DNA of 64,000 nt from Panagrolaimus kolymaensis (GCA_028622995.1 JAJQJQ010000005.1:1984001-2048000), one strand, 5' to 3'. Numbered from the stretch's first letter, positions 41,910 through 55,864 are shown. The notes: generated by a model from the letters alone, not told the origin. Made by a program: numbers and translations.

Positions 41910-44622
41910 ATGGAAAAATCAAAACATAAATGGACATTTAGTGATTTCGTCACCCGTGCTGAAGAACTTTCAAATACTCCGAAAAGATTTAATGTAGTGG
42001 TCTTCAAAACTTTCCTTCGAGAGTTTGAATTTTATTCAAATGCAGCATCTGAATATGGAATTGAAGTTCTAAAAAATATTTTTCTACCTCATGGAAGTTT
42101 TTATGAAAAGCCTTTACCTGGTGGATTTCTTCAAGCTCTAATGGGACAAGAAGAACCTAGCATTGCTGGTGAAGATATATTAATGGTTTGTATACTTTTC
42201 TTTGTTTAACATTTTCTTATTACTTTTTTTTAGATCCGTGATGACCAAATCCAGCAAATCGTTGAAAACATTGAATCCCGAAAGAAGCCACCATCGACTC
42301 CCATTTTGTTTGAAGATGTTATTGAAAAGCTCCAAAGCCTTTGTCGTGGTGATTTGAACAAAGATGATGCTCTTCACCATCTTGAATTCCTCCATGAATT
42401 TGATTGTCTTGCAATACAATGGGCTATTCGAATACTCACAACTTCAGTTCAATCAAAATTCAAATGTTCCACAGCTGAAATGGTAACTTGGTTTGAAGAT
42501 GTTCAATCGAATCCCATGAACCGAAGGTCATCCATCATTGGTGCACCTCAAGATCCTATGCTTTTAGTAAAAACATCATCAAATATTAAGGATTACGAGG
42601 AAAAGGTATGAATTTTATTCTATTTATTTTACTTAAGCTCGTTCACTAACAACAGAGTTTCAGATTCTCAAATTCTGTGGTGATTCGTTTTTGCTTGAAA
42701 CAAAATACGATGGTGAAAGATTTCAAGTTCATAAAATGAGAAACCAATATCGTTTTTATTCAAGAAATAAAATCGATTACACTGAAAAACTTGGAAAAGA
42801 TTCATCAAAACAATTTGCTTCAAAAATTCATCCAGCTTTTAAAGAAGATGTAACTCATTGCATTCTTGATTGTGAATTGCTTGTTTGGGATCGAACATAC
42901 CAAAAGCTTGGTATGTTTTTCCTATCTTTTTATTCAGGAGCATTTTTATAATAATTAATTTTAGTTGGAAAGAATGAAAAAGCATCGGATGGAAAAATTT
43001 ATGATGTTAAAAGTTTGCTGGAATCCAAAGATGATGATGATCGCGCTGTTACTCGAACTCTCTGCGTTTTTGATGTTCTTCATTTGAATGGAGTCGACTT
43101 GATTGATTGGACTTTGTCAGCAAGACTAAGAGCTCTTGAAGAAATGTTTAATCAAGATTTGCTTAGTGAAGAAACATTCTTTTTATCGAAATATACTTTG
43201 ACATTTAAAAGGTTGGTTAATTTTCTTAAAAATAACTAATTTAATGTTTAATTTTTGGTTTTAGACAAGATTTCGTTAAATATTACAATGATTCAATGCA
43301 TCAAATACTTGAAGGAATTGTCGTTAAAGTAACTTTATTTTCTTCATTCAATATTTCAAATTCAACAAACATTATTTCAGAGTCTCTATAGTACCTACGC
43401 TTTTGGTGCACGTTCTCAAGCAAATGGTTGGTATAAAGTTAAACCCGATTATGGTTCGTCTCATACTCTTGATCTTGCCATTACTGCTGTTAGACTTGAT
43501 AAACAAGGAAGAGTTCTTTCGTTTGAAATTGCCGCCTTGGTTTCCAAGAATCCTTTACTTTTCAAATATTCTGGCACAATTATGGCTCATTTGAAACACC
43601 TCGATCGAAATCGTCTACTTTCAATGTTAAAAGGTTCAAATGGTTTCTTGGGTAATCGAAAGCCTGCTTGGATGCAAGGTCCTGAAGGTTTGGATAGACA
43701 TAAATCTATCGCTTATGTCGATTTAAAAAATATCGTGGTGGTTGAAGTTCGAGCAAGTGGTTTGATGAGAGGTGTTCTCCGGTTTCCTTCAGTGGTTTGC
43801 ATTCGGTCTGATAAAAATCCTATTGATGCCAATACAATCAAAGATGTCGAAGAATATGAAAATGTAAGTTTCTTGACAATTTTTAAAGATAACAAAAGTG
43901 TTTTAAAGTTCTAAAACGGCTTGTTTTTTTATCTGTAATTAAAGTGTTTGATTTCTCCGTTATTTTCCTTTTCAATGCAGTAATTATGAATTTTCTTTTT
44001 AGGATATTCGAAAGATCATTGATGTTGATAATGAAGCTCCTGTTCGACAAGCTCATAAACGAAAGATTCAACATTCTGTTCCTATTGAACTTAAACGCTT
44101 CCACAAATCAAAAGCTGATGATGCTCGACAAATTTTTGTTTGCAAACTAAAAGATTCCGTTTCTCCTTCTGATCTCGATGAATTGACTAATCTTGGATTT
44201 TCTTTTGTTCCAAATTTGACCAAAAATGCTGTTTGTGTTGTCACCGATGAACCTGATTCTTTCAGGGTTAAAACTCTCAAGACTAAGAATGTTTGTCATA
44301 TTGTCAAAGGTGATTGGTTGAAACGATGTCGTGATAGAGGAGCTCTTGTTGCATGGTAAGAACCTTTTTAATGTATTTAAAAGTATGCTTATGGATTGTT
44401 TTCAGGAAAGAAGACGACATCATTTTTAACTGTGAAAATGCGACCTTTTCACTTTTTCCAGATTCTGCGGATGTTGAAGTTCTTGAAAATGAAGACCAAG
44501 AAGATGATGAACCCAACACCATTGAAGAAGCTTTGGAAGATGTATTGGATGCTGATTCAGATCCTGAATTTTTAATGGATTATGAAGATGATAGTGAAGT
44601 CAACGAAGAAGATGGTCAATGA
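41910..44622 (+). CDS. lig-4: DNA ligase IV (ATP-dependent), non-homologous end joining
   Basis: Seals double-strand breaks in non-homologous end joining. About 755 aa from eight exons. The N-terminal DNA-binding domain begins MEKSKHKWTFSDFVTRAEEL. The nucleotidyltransferase motif I is LLETKYDGERFQVHKM, with the AMP-accepting lysine in KYDGER, followed by FYSRNKIDYTEKL, LDCELLVWDRTYQKL, VFDVLHLNGVDLID, EGIVVKSL and WYKVKPDY. One BRCT domain is visible at the C terminus (ending VKGDWLKRCRDRGALVAWKE), then a very acidic tail (NEDQEDDEPNTIEEALED). Human LIG4 has two BRCT domains around an XRCC4-binding region; the second appears to be missing. The start at 41910 is the first in-frame ATG and fits the family N terminus. 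Confidence 0.95.
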
Positions 44623-47426
44623 TGTCGCTTCATGCTTATTTTAGTTTATAATTTTATTGTCTTGTTTTTATGTTTTATATGTATTTATTTTGTGAATAGT
44701 TTCCATGTGTTATTTATTGTATATGTTTTTATTGTTGTTGATTATAAAAATTTTAATAAAATTTGATTTGTGTATTCGATTTCATTTTTGTTTCATTCGA
44801 GGACAGTTTCCAAACCCAATTGCCACTCGCTGCAAATTCTTGCTCTAGTTGAGAGAGGCATTAATAGATTAGTCTTACAAGCATTTTCATTGCTCCAAAA
44901 TAATATTCCCTTTACATGACAGAAGAGTGAAGAAATATGGTATGACATGAACAAGCTTCATGACAAGGCTACGTACATGGTATTTGAAAGCATGATATTT
45001 TGGTTCCTTACGATTGATCAATTCACTGTTATGTCTTTTTTCATTTTTTTGACTAGCTTTTACCGAAAAATTTTGTTACAATTTTGATAATAAAAAAATA
45101 ACAATAAAAGTGAAAGCAAGCCATTGTTGTTATCAATTCTTCGAAAAACACAAAACTTTGATTTACTTTTGTGATTTTTATGTTGAGTATGTGAAAATTT
45201 TTGTATGTGTTTTATTGTTTCTTCTTTCTAAATACACATATAGCTAGATACAAACCTCAAAGTATGTATTATTTGGAGAATCAAAGAATGCTTTTCTTTC
45301 TCCCATGAAAAAAGAAAGAAAGAACGAAAAGGTGAAAATGTGTGAAGAGAAGAGGGCAAAGAGAAGACTGACTTATCATCATCACAAAAAAAAAGTTTTT
45401 TGTTGTTTGTGTTTGTTGTATCAAGTCGAAATGAAAAGAACTCTTCTTTCTTCCTTCCTTCCATTTTTTTTTGTTGCTTGTTTAAAGAAAATAAAGAATA
45501 TGCTTTTCATGTTTGCTTGCTTCAATGTCAAAAGGTAAAAAAAACATTTTCGATGAAACATAAAAGGTGCGGTCACTCTTTTTTTTCACGGAATATTTTT
45601 TTTTGCGATAATAAAAAGTGAAATTTTAAAGTTTATTTTTTTTACGAATTTTTTTCCATTGAGATACATAATAACTAATAAAGTGTTGCATTTTTTTGGA
45701 ATTAGATATTTAGAAGCAACGTTTAGGTTTGTTTTTCCCGTCCAACTTTTGTATTGTGAAAATCTCCAGCTTTTTGAGGAGGTGCTTGTTGTTGTTTCCG
45801 TTTATGAATCAGTTTTGAAAAACATACATAAAATATTTTTGTTAACCAAAATATCAAGAAAAATAAAAAAAGTGACTAAAGCTTTTGGAATTTTATATGT
45901 ATTATTATTTTTTTACATGAGCTTAAGAAACTTCCTTCCTGTTGCTGTTTTTTCTTTTGCTTAAGTTTTCTAATAACTTTGTTTACCTTGAAAAGCATGT
46001 TTTTCTTATATTTGCTCTTGTTTTTTGTTTTTAACTTGCTCATGAAAAAAAGCTGCCGATAAGCTTGTAATTCCTTTGTTTTTATTCATTCCATTTCAAA
46101 TTTAACTTTACATATTTTTTTTAAACAAAAAGTAATAATGCTTCGTGTTGTATTTTTGTAACTTCGCGTTGACGTAAACTCAAACGTTACAATTTTTTGT
46201 TTTGCGTTCAGAAAGTTTCGTTATTAAAAATTTTTATCATTTTTTTTTGCCTTTTACAACCAACCTTCTCGATATATTTTTTTTCTTCTAAGTTTTTTTA
46301 TTTTTTATTTGATTGTACCCACGTTTTTCTTTTTATTCCACGAAAAAAAGAGGCTACGTTTTTATTCCAAATTTCTCCACACCTATAATCATCATTTATA
46401 AAAATGTTGTGATTACGGAATTCCTTTTTTAAATATCATTTTTTTATTTTCTTATTTCGAGGCTTTTTATAGCATTCCTTCCATGGATCATGAATAAATA
46501 TGCTTTCTCTGTAAATGAATTTGGTTTTTCCTATATATTTTTTTCTCGTTTAGCAATGAAAAAAAAATGAATGACGAAGAAGAAGTCGTTCGTTATAAAC
46601 ATTGATTGATTGATTCAACCAACAACAACAAAAAAATAAGAGGGAAAAATGTGTTTATTGATAAGGTAGTTAGCTAGTTAGCTTTTAGACTGATGTCTTA
46701 GGTTTTCCCACGTTCATTTTTTTTATTTCATTCATACATACGTGGAAAAAAATGGTTTTTGTTGTTTATGAAAAATTGCTGAAGAAGAAAAAACGTTGAT
46801 AGTGAAAAGAAAAAAGGAGGATGAAAGATGTGATTTGTAGTTGCTTAAGGGAGCTTCTAAAAGCTTCCTTCCAAACAATTATTAGTTATTTTAATCTTCT
46901 TTTTTTTATTAGCCTGCTTTTTTAACACCCATTCTAGCTACTTTCTTATTTAATTTCAAATATTTGAAAACTTTGCCCTAAGCTTTTTGAAATTCACTGA
47001 TAAAAGTCTAGCTTCCTGCTGTCGTCTCAATTTTTATTGAACCCACAATCATCAATTGACTTCCTTTTAATTTATTTCATTTCATTGGAGTACAACAAAA
47101 AAAAAACAATAAAAGATTATTGTATCCTTTGCCACTGATAACCTTTTGCTTCTTCAAACAAAGCAGCATAAAACAAAAAATAATATCAAGCGATTGATTA
47201 GAGTACCATTTTTTATTCTCGATGTTTGTACATACAACACGCGTTTTCGATGCTTTCTTTTGTTTCAAATTTTTATGATGTCACATTTTTTGATTGTTTC
47301 TAAAATCTTTAACATTTCTTGTTTTAAGGCAAAGAACTAAATCAGTGATCTCTTATATTTGGTGGCGGTATTATGATTAATTAAAGTTTCCAAGAAATCA
47401 ATTTTTAATTTGCCATATTAACTGCC
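44623..47426. other. 2.8 kb gene-free region
   Basis: 3' flank of lig-4 (AATAAA near 44755), then AT-rich sequence with long A and T runs before the P4-ATPase gene. No convincing gene, RNA or repeat recognised. Confidence 0.45.
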
Positions 47427-50400
47427 ATGGAACAACCATCTGCAGGAGGAGGATCACTACCATTACCTAAAAGTCCAACGCTTGGAAAAAAACCATATCA
47501 AGTTCATCGAAGAGAATCATCAAAATGGATTCCACGTGAGGCACCACTTTCTCAACGAATTATTCAACCTATTCGCCAAAGATTGGATCGAAATAATCCT
47601 GAGTAAGTTCCCTATTTTTCTTTTTCGTTACCAAGCGCTTCAAAAATTCTCGAACAACAAAAAATTTAGAGTACAATTAGAGTTTATTCAGTTAGTTAAA
47701 ATTAAAATCATTTAAATATTAGGTAAGTCAGTTGCTTGTTTCATTGAATGCTTCTTTTCATATTCTTTGATTTGCTTTGATTGTTTTGATCGAGAACATT
47801 TTGAATGATATTTGTAGCCATAATTAATGCACCCACACGTGAGCAATATCGATGTCGTTTATCTTCAGACATTTCACCAAGAGTTATTGAACTTCCAGCA
47901 GGTTTGAAGCAAGGATCCCAACCATTTTTATCTCCTCGATTACCACGTGGTTCAACAATTTCACCTTTTGAATCATTCTATAAAAAAGAACCAATAAAAA
48001 GCATTGTTGGACAATCTTGGAAGAAAGGAAACTTACAGAAACAGTAAATATAATTCGATGGTTATTAGGTGATAAATATCTTGGAATTCCTATAGCAACA
48101 GTTGAACGAACGATAGCTGTTTTATCTTCATAAGAAACTAGCATACGATAAAGACCTTGAGCACCAACAGCTTTATTGAAATGTTTGATATATGGACCAG
48201 GCATGCCACCAAATTGAGAGAATCGTAGAGCTAAAAAGTTAAAGGTTAAGGGACATTAAAAGTTTAGATAGCTTTATGATCAGCGTTGTTGGAAGCTTGT
48301 ATCGAAACCAACGACTTATTTAGTCAGCCAGCCAGCTTCAAGACAAGCTTATAACCATATGGCTTTTCATCGACAAAATGTCCAAATTCCAAAAGTAAAA
48401 CAAAAGAGTTATAGAAACTTACATGTATCTTCAATAACAACAATTTCATTTTCAAACATTTTCATAGCCAAAAAGCATTTCTCTGAAGCAATTTCTTCTT
48501 CGGTTCCTTGAAGTTCTTTTAAATCAACATTAACCAATTTTAATGGATACTTTGATGATAAAATGCTTGTTGCATCACGTCGTTTATCAGGATTTCCACT
48601 TATAAAAGTTATTGAAGGATTTGAAGAAGTTTTTGAACATGTTTCATTTGAAGCGCCAAGCATCGTCGTCGTCAGTGAAGTCAGTGGAATGAATGAAAAA
48701 AGTTAAATTAGAAAAGCTGAAGTTGCTGAATTTTTTCGAATGAAGGAAATTTGCATATTTTTCAAAGGATTCCATGAAGCTTGTGAAAAACTTTTTTATG
48801 CATGAATTTTTGATTGCTCTTGGAGATTCTATTTTGCTTGCTGCAATTTTTATCCAAGCAAATCAGAATTTTGTTGCATGACTTACTATAACAACAAATG
48901 CAGCGCTTTAAACAACTTTTTTGGGGTTTAACAAAACTTTTTAAAAAAATTTCTTGATTAACAAGCTTCTTTTTTAGTACCCGAGTGATAGAACCAAATT
49001 GGAAATTTCAAAATATTCCAAGATGGAAATTAAAAAATTATCGAAAATATTGTAATAATCGAATCACCACAACCAAATATCATATTTATAATTTTATATT
49101 TAAAAATTTATGGGAGCAATTTCAACGTTGGGCTAATCCATATTTCATTATTATTGCTGGTATGAATTGGATTCCAGCATTGCAGGCATTTTCAAAATAT
49201 TTGGGAATGGTTCCTGTTACTATTATTTTGGCTTTAACAGCTATAAAAGATGCATTTGAAGATTATCGAAGGCATTTAGCTGATAAAAAAATAAATGCTC
49301 AAACTACTCACGTTTGGAGCAGGTAAGAAGAGTTTAGATCTAAAGGCTTAATAATTTATTGGTTTTTATTGCAGCGAAAAAAATAAGCAACGTAAAATGC
49401 CATGGGAGCACATAATTGTCGGGGATTTGGTTCATGTTTCCATTGATGAAACTATTCCCGCAGATATTTTACTCATTCGATCATCCGATCCTCAAGGATG
49501 TGTGTTTGTGGAAACTTCAAACCTCGATGGTGAAAGCAATCTCAAGCAGCGATCGGTGATTCCAAAATGTCGAGATTTATGTATTAAAGATGAATTTGAT
49601 CCAACTTCATTAAATATGAAAGTTTATTGCAATCCTCCAGATGCAAGGCTTAATTTTATTCAAGGCAATGTTGAATATGAAAATGCTGAAGTTGATCGAA
49701 TAACAAAAGAAAATATTGTTATTCGAGGTTGTAAATTACGGAATACAACATTTATTGAAGGAATCGTTATTTATACAGGTACGTAAAAAAATAATTTTTA
49801 GGATTAAAATTTAGTAATAGCTTGAAACTTGATGACCAATGTCAAAGAGAACCAAATTTTTTGTTAATCCACTTTGAAGCTTTTTAAGAATTTTTTATCC
49901 CTAAAATTTGCAACTAACAAACTAATAATTTTTATAGGGAAAGAAACTAAAGCAATGCTAAATAATGGCGAAGTTAAAATGAAGCGTTCAAGTCTTGAAA
50001 GACAAACAAATATTTTTGTTATATTTTGTGTAATAATTTTAATTTTTATGTGTTTCACTGGTGGTGGATTATCCATTGCTTGGTTGGTTAGGCATTCGGC
50101 TCATAGCATAGTTCATGGAATTCCTTATGTGGTTCTTTACACAACTTCAGCAGTGGGTGATGGATTTATAAATATGGCTACTTTTATTATTAGTTATCAA
50201 GTTAGTCACATTTTTTTGGGGTTCATGAAGCTTTAATTTGATTGGTTTTAGATACTTATTCCTTTATCACTTTATATTACGGTGGAATTAATAAAATTGG
50301 GTCAACTTTATTTTTTAAATAATGATATTGACATGTATGATGAAGCGACAGATAAAAGAATTTTATGCCGATCTTTTACAATTGCAGAAGAATTGGGACA

Positions 50401-53400
50401 AATTCAATATATTCTGTCAGATAAAACTGGAACTTTAACAGAAAATAAAATGATTTTTAAGTTAGTTTTTAGAAGTTTCAAAATGAGTGAATTTACACGC
50501 TATGACTTTTTGGAAAAGCGTTCCAGTAAATTGCCTAAAAAGTGTCTCTTTTTTTAGATATTGTGCAATAAATGGAAATGCGTATGAACCTGCAACATTA
50601 ACTCCAATATCAGAGGAATCCATTGCTCATCGTTCATTTGATGAGGATGATCCAATTGAAGTAAATGAAAGCCTTCGAAGTTGCCTCCCTCGAATAGTTG
50701 ATAATCACAATGATCCACATTCATCAGCAATTTATTATTTCTTTTTAAATCTTGCTGTTTGTAATACTGTTATGGTAGCAAATGAAAAACACATTGATCA
50801 AATCAATAATGGTGTAATGCAAGGTGATGCATTTCATATTTCAAATTCATTATTTTATTTACGTCCATCTGATTATCCACCAACTGAAAATTCAACCCCT
50901 ACAGGAAGATCAACAAATATTCAAACTCCATCATCCTCAAGATTTACTTTAATAAGTCCATCCGACATCGTTCGACGATTATCAAGTTTAAATATTTCAA
51001 ATTTAAAAAGTGCTTTCCGCCGAGAACCAAAAATAAATTTAAATTTAAAAAAATTAATTCGTATTTATGAAGCTGAAAGCCCCGATGAATATTGCCTTGT
51101 AAATGCAGCAAAATCTTATGGCTTCACTTTGCAAAGTCGAGACATGAATAATGTTTACGTGAATTTACCCACTCAAAAAAATTACTTGGATCAGAGAAAA
51201 ACAAAATTAAGGATAGCGAAAATATTAAAATTTGATTCAAATCGACGCCGAATGTCCGTGGTAATTGATATGGGTGATCGAAAAGTTTTACTTTGTAAAG
51301 GAGCAGACGATGAAATAATAAATAATTTATGTAAAAATACTTTGGAAAAAAGTTTGGAAGCTAAAACAGTTCTTGAAAATTCAAAAACTTTTCTAACAAT
51401 GTTAGTTTCTTTCATGCAAGTAACGGGAATTTTTAAGAGATGGATTTTTTTTAGGTATTCAAGAAATGGCCTTCGAACTCTTTGTATGGCAATGAAAGTT
51501 ATGACCAATGAAGAATATAATATATGGGAATCTAAACATGATGAGGTAAGTAAGTTTTATCGTTGAATGTTGGAGTTCAAGAGAATAAAAAACAGTTTAC
51601 AACAAACAAAACAAAAAACAATAAAAGCCTTTCATCCAATCGTTTTGGTTAAAAAAAGAGATCATCGACCAATCATACATTCCTTGCAACTTTTAAGCGT
51701 TTTATGAATCCAGATTATGTAAATAACATTTATTTTTCACAGTAAAAAAATCAGAAAATAAGAAAATAGGAACAGATTATGATTTTAAAAGTTAATATTA
51801 ACAGTTGGTCTTTCAATTTGTGGCTTCCAAGTATCCAACTTTGCTTTGAATTCTGCTTTGAATTGTGGAACATCCATTTCATTTTCAAATTCACTGAAAT
51901 CAAGTCCAACATAAGCTTTAGGAGCAAGAATTTTCTAAAAAATGATAAACTTATTAGTAAATACAACAAAATGGCTAAAAACTTACTGTAAGAACATCAT
52001 AAAGTTGATGAGCATGAATTGGTTCTTCGATAAATTCAAGTGTAAGAAATTTGACATTGTTTCGTTGAGGAAGTGAAGCTAATTCGATAGCATTTTGATA
52101 ATTGATTCCATGAATTTTTGCACTAAATCATGACTTTTAACAACGAACAATAAATAAAACCAAAAAGCATACCTAATTTTTTCTGCATTTGGAAGATGGA
52201 TCAACAATTCATTGAGAGAAATATCTCTTTCATTATCATATACGATGCGACTGTAATATGAATTCCATTTTTTTACTAATCCATACTTTGTAAGAGAAAT
52301 GAGCAAGTTCTTTTGAAAAGTAAGATCAAATATAGAAATTTTAGTAGCATGAATTCGATTAGCAATTGAAAGATCAAAATCACCACCAGAAGTAATATCA
52401 ATAGAATCTGTGATCCAAAGAGGTTTGCCAACTTTTTTAACTTCTTCGTAATTTTCAAATAACATCTTCTTATTATCAACCATCAATGTGATTTCATTAT
52501 TCCTTCCAAGATAAAAATGATCGACCATAAAGTAAACATTCTTTGGATAGTAAAATTTGCAGGTTCTTTCGAACTTTTTCCATGTTTCGGCGTCGGCATT
52601 TTCTCGGATGTAGCACATATGAGGATACGGAAACGCAGTATATTGTCTTTCAGCATCATAGTCATTGAATTTAATTTTCTTTGGTTGTGGTTCATCTTCA
52701 GACGCTGACATCATTTTCATATAGACGAGAGGATCAGGAATTTCAAACAATGGCATCTTTTCACGAGATTTAAGAGCTCTTTGATTGTACCGTTGCTTAA
52801 ATGCGTTATTTTCAAAGTTGAACTCAACATGGATTTTAGCTTGAGGATCAACGTGGCTCTAAATTCGAAGGTTAGAAATGGAAAAAAATAGTAAAAGCTT
52901 ACTTTTACAAAATCAAAAAACGAATCAAAACAAAGTGGACCATCGACATAATTGAGAGAGAATTCAGTTATCTTGTTTTTCCATGGAATTGAGAGCAACT
53001 CTGTCATTGTTTCATCGGTAACATGGGATTCACCAAATCTAAACAAGAATATTTTATATAAATGTAAACATAAACAGAACGATATTACCTTATAATTCGA
53101 GCATTGGGAACCATAGCTAACACATCTTCCAATGGGACTAGAGATTCATCCGGATAAACAATCGAAGTATTATACAAATCCAAGTATTCAACTTTTCCAG
53201 ATTTTGTAAGTATTTGTAATAAATTAAATTGCCAAATTCCGAGGAAAATTGAAACTTCAGAAGCATCACAAAGACGAATTTGGTCAGTAAAGACTGGGGC
53301 AAGATCATGAAGACAGTCAACATTCATTTTCTTTGTAACCCAAATGTTTCGAATCGTCCCCAAGAACATTTCAAGATCATCATAATCGATGAAGTCCATG

Positions 53401-55864
53401 CATCCATCATATGTTTCATTTTCGATTCGTTGATTTTCATCGTTACATTCCAAAGTATCAATGATTAGATATGGAGCTTCTTTGTAAAAATATTTGCAGG
53501 AACGATCAAGCATTTGTTTGATTTCAGCATCAGCTTCATTGTTGACATATTCGATGAGTTTCAGTGGAAAAGGAAATTCTTGTTCAATAAAATTTGACAA
53601 ATTGAATACCAGCTTTTCAACCATGTTTGCTGAAACGATTGAAGAAATGAGATAAGGTTTTCAACAAAACAAAAAAGATAGTGGAAGAAAAAAGGGACAA
53701 ATAACGTTGTTTATCACGTTCGCGCATTGAAAAAATATTGCCATTTCTCCGAACCAAAAAATCAAAATGATTTTTTCCAGAATTTTAGAGGAAAAACTTT
53801 CGTTTCAATTTTCGATTCAAGTTTAGTATTCTCAATCTCGCTCTTATTTGAGTGAGAGTGAAGGCTTAAAAAAGAGGGACAAAGCGAGAGAATGGAGTGG
53901 AAGCGGGTTAGATAGATTAGACACATTGGATACCTTTTTTTAACAATAATTTTAGAAAACATAAAAAAAACTAAAGAAGTACCAAAAAGCTTATATTTAT
54001 TTTATAAAATATTCCAGATTTCAGATAGAAAATTCAGATTTTGATGGAAAAGATGAAGAAATAAGTCAATCATATCGAAAACTTGAAACAAATTTACAAT
54101 TTCTTGGTCTCACAGCTATTGAAGATCGTTTACAAGATGGAGTGGAAGAAACCATTTCAGCTTTAAGAAAAGCGGGAATACAAATTTGGGTTCTCACCGG
54201 CGATAAAGAAGATACAGCAATAAATATTGCAAAATCATGCCAACTTTTTGATTTACATACAAAAATTTTTACTTGTCAAAATGAAAATGATTTATTAAAT
54301 GCTTTAAGCTTTTCAAACAAAAGTTATAATCTTGCATTTTCTTCGGCAATTGTAAAACTTTTGGAACAAGGAAATGCGAATGCCATTGAAGCGATTACCA
54401 AAGCTTCCGCAGTTTTATGTTACCGAATGACGCCATGTGAGAAGGAACAAGTTGTAAAAACTGTTAAAAAATTTCTTCATGGTAAAGTTTTGGCTGTTGG
54501 AGATGGAGCAAATGATGTTCCCATGATTATGTCAGCTCATGTTGGAATAGGAATTTCTGGAGAAGAAGGCTTACAAGCTGTAATGGCTTCAGATTTTGCG
54601 CTTGCAAGATTTAAATTTTTAAAGAAATTACTTCTCGTTCATGGTCATTGGTTTTATTATCGTTTAGCGAATGTTTTATTATATTTTTTATACAAAAATG
54701 CTATGTTTGTTTTTGTTCTTTATTGTGGACAATTTTTTTCTGGCTTTAGTGCTAATGGAATTATGGATCCGTAAGTAACTTTAAAAAATCAACAAAAAGA
54801 AATTCTTTTTCGATAACATTGCAACAGAAAATTGAGGCATACTAAAAACGTTTTATTTTTAGCCTTTACATGATGCTTTATCCAATCATATTTACGAGTG
54901 TTCAACCATTAGCTTACGGTATTCTGGACCAAGACATAGAAGCTAGCATTTTATTAAAAAATCCAAGTTTATATTCTAAAGGCATTAAAGGAACTGTAAG
55001 CAAATTTTATTATTATCGACATCATTTAAAGTAAAATGATTATCAATGGTTTTTAGATTTATAAAAAAAGTAATTTCTTTTTACATATGGTTGATGCAAT
55101 GTGGCAAAGCGCTGCAGTATATTTTATTGCACTTGGAGTAAGTAAAATAAAGTCATACCGAAACCACCAAAACCAAAATTATCAAATAATTTTTTTAAAA
55201 GTAAATCTCGCAAACCTAAAGTATCCATATTTTTTCTTTCATAATTTCACGACTTTTTTAACACAAATTTATTCAAAGCTTATTTTTAAAGAAGTACTTG
55301 GAAGTTTGTAATTAGTTCTAAAAAATATTTCACTTCAAAGAAGAAAAAAGTTTATTAAAAAATTATTAAAAGCAATTTTTTTTTAGGCTTACAATGACAG
55401 TGCCGTCGAAGCTTGGGAATTTGGTTTTGTTTTAGCTTCATCCCTCTTTTTTTGTAATGATCTTCATTTAGCTTTGATTACTCGTTGCTGGGTTTGTATC
55501 TTCTTCATCTTTTATTTCATCTTTCATAATTCCCTTAAATTCATTTCAGACAAAACCCATAATTATGCTACATGTATTTTTTATTGCAGTTCATTATGTT
55601 TTCTTCGTAACTTACACTTCAATTACAATCCCAATATTTGGAACTAAATCAACTCCCATAGGAGTTGCAATTCGATGCATTCATGATCCAATTTATTGGT
55701 CAACCCTTTTATTATCGGTTGTAGTGGCATTACTTCCAAGATTTTTAGTTAAACTTTGTCAAAATGCTGTATCACCTGGAATTGTTTTTAAAGCTTCATT
55801 AGCTGAAAGAAATTCTCCACCTGATTGTTTACCAACCTGTATTTCTGGATGCAGCTTTTTGTAA
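47427..55864 (+). CDS. tat-3: P4-ATPase phospholipid flippase, class V (ATP10-like)
   Basis: Twelve exons, about 1,240 aa. Flippases move phospholipids to the cytosolic leaflet. The phosphorylation site is in [18 protein letters not shown]; the actuator motif is NLDGESNL (DGET in most relatives); nucleotide-domain marks are [20 protein letters not shown] and [16 protein letters not shown]; the hinge is [34 protein letters not shown] and [20 protein letters not shown] resemble class V ATP10 proteins most, which include worm TAT-3. The first exon (47427-47602) encodes a basic N terminus and joins at codon GA|T to 48979. Intron 1 (about 1.4 kb) and the intron 51546-54024 each contain a gene on the other strand. 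The C terminus ends soon after the last helix, shorter than in vertebrate ATP10. Confidence 0.93.
47741..48663 (-). CDS. hap-1: Inosine triphosphate pyrophosphatase (ITPase/HAM1)
   Basis: Hydrolyses ITP, dITP and XTP to the monophosphates and so keeps deaminated purines out of nucleic acids. Three exons: 48423-48663, the middle exon ending near 48036, and 47741 to about 47990. Family marks: [18 protein letters not shown] (substrate loop), [37 protein letters not shown], then [31 protein letters not shown] and [18 protein letters not shown]-terminal tail rich in Asn, Lys and Ser follows. The whole gene lies inside the first intron of the P4-ATPase gene on the opposite strand. Confidence 0.93.
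51785..53624 (-). CDS. Nematode F-box-like protein with two tandem modules
   Basis: Five exons, about 550 aa. It is built from two related halves. Each starts with an F-box-like block: [20 protein letters not shown]...[12 protein letters not shown] (near residue 17) and [19 protein letters not shown]...[11 protein letters not shown] (second half), then a strand-rich part ending in MVPNARII or HLPNAEKI, then LNYVDG- or TLEFIEE-type repeats. The equivalent introns sit at the same places and phases in both halves: phase 2 after NARII/NAEKI and phase 0 after DFVK/DVLT. Worm F-box proteins usually select substrates for SCF ubiquitin ligases; that role is inferred. The gene lies inside a P4-ATPase intron (51546-54024) on the opposite strand. 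Confidence 0.78.

Noticed and set aside
45228..46388. Several 60-100 aa frames in the region after lig-4
   Set aside because: Phe/Leu/Lys-rich translation of A and T runs; no conserved motif or splice structure.
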